Shown here piece by piece: positions 61,592 through 61,646 of a stretch of DNA of 61,646 bases. The position numbers and the translations under genes were made by a program. The notes beneath the pieces are model-generated. The model had not been told where the DNA came from, made no database searches, and saw only the letters and a program-made list of their open reading frames with translations. Numbering within the stretch: the stretch's first letter is position 1; every line of letters begins with the position of its first letter. Origin of the DNA: Clostridiaceae bacterium (GTDB lineage Bacteria; Bacillota; Clostridia; Oscillospirales; Acutalibacteraceae); contig JAUMVO010000011.1 of the NCBI GenBank assembly GCA_030530095.1, positions 1 through 61,646 of the forward strand, written 5' to 3'.

Positions 61592-61646
61592 AAATCGGAG
61601 TTTGTCGCTGAGTTTGATAGAGCAAAACAGCGCCCCTTGTTAAAGG
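61592..61646. repeat. Dispersed structured MITE-like repeat, copy 3 (truncated by window end)
   Basis: It begins with the same terminal AAATCGGAGTTTGTCG and contains CCCCTTGTTAAAGG, as in the copies at 1133 and 39967. The intervening bases differ (about 20 bases after the terminus), so it may be a diverged subtype. The rest lies outside the window. Confidence 0.75.

Overview
The window is about 61.6 kb of a bacterial chromosome with roughly 50% G+C and dense, mostly housekeeping content. Several features point to a spore-forming Clostridia lineage, probably Oscillospirales/Ruminococcaceae-like: an hrcA-grpE-dnaK-dnaJ operon with a perfect CIRCE, dipicolinate synthase subunits A and B, a V-type ATPase operon, a long (type-2-like) isoleucyl-tRNA synthetase, dockerin-like secreted proteins and strong AGGAGG-type ribosome binding sites. 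The lineage is inferred from gene content only; no rRNA is present.

Layout. 0.03-6 kb: a DMT-family exporter, a dispersed structured repeat, a lipoprotein with two cystatin-like repeats, tatD-metG (minus) and divergent nrdR. 6-8.4 kb: acpS, NAD(P)HX repair enzyme and an EndoA/MazF-type RNase (minus). 8.5-14.2 kb: nagB and the heat-shock operon. 14.2-21.6 kb: a minus-strand seven-gene operon from one near-consensus promoter, holding a flippase, two GT2 glycosyltransferases, two DUF2142 membrane proteins, a DUF2304 protein and a lipoprotein; it looks like a surface-glycan decoration system. 21.7-25.3 kb: YhhN-family protein, MscS, RmuC and a coupled HTH-like protein. 25.3-27 kb: a GH13 alpha-glucosidase. 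27.2-36.4 kb: V-type ATPase subunits H/G-C-I-K-F-E-A-B-D with a flavoprotein gene inserted between B and D. 36.4-40 kb: a dockerin-like protein, an SLH protein, a VWA protein and a Ca/Na exchanger. 40-45.5 kb: a second copy of the dispersed repeat, a DUF5684-like membrane protein and a four-gene minus-strand operon (SDR, OYE/FadH-like flavoenzyme, GH43-like hydrolase, esterase). 45.7-49.2 kb: an Lrp/AsnC regulator followed by a three-subunit NAD(P) transhydrogenase. 49.2-53 kb: dipicolinate synthase, an ABM-family gene broken by an exact 17-bp duplication, murC and an unknown protein. 53-56 kb: a large secreted dockerin-like protein. 56-57 kb: tandem repeats and a tRNA-Lys whose 3' end is repeated in a tandem array. 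57-61.6 kb: secG, two small membrane proteins, ileS and the start of a third copy of the dispersed repeat.

The least ordinary items are (1) the tandem array of tRNA-Lys 3'-end fragments, each followed on the tRNA strand by its own terminator; (2) the dispersed MITE-like element with inverted termini and a compensatory stem change between copies; (3) the multi-component glycosylation operon; (4) the 17-bp duplication that breaks an otherwise intact reading frame; and (5) the duplicated cystatin-like lipoprotein. All statements come from reading the sequence and remembered family knowledge; no database search or folding program was run.
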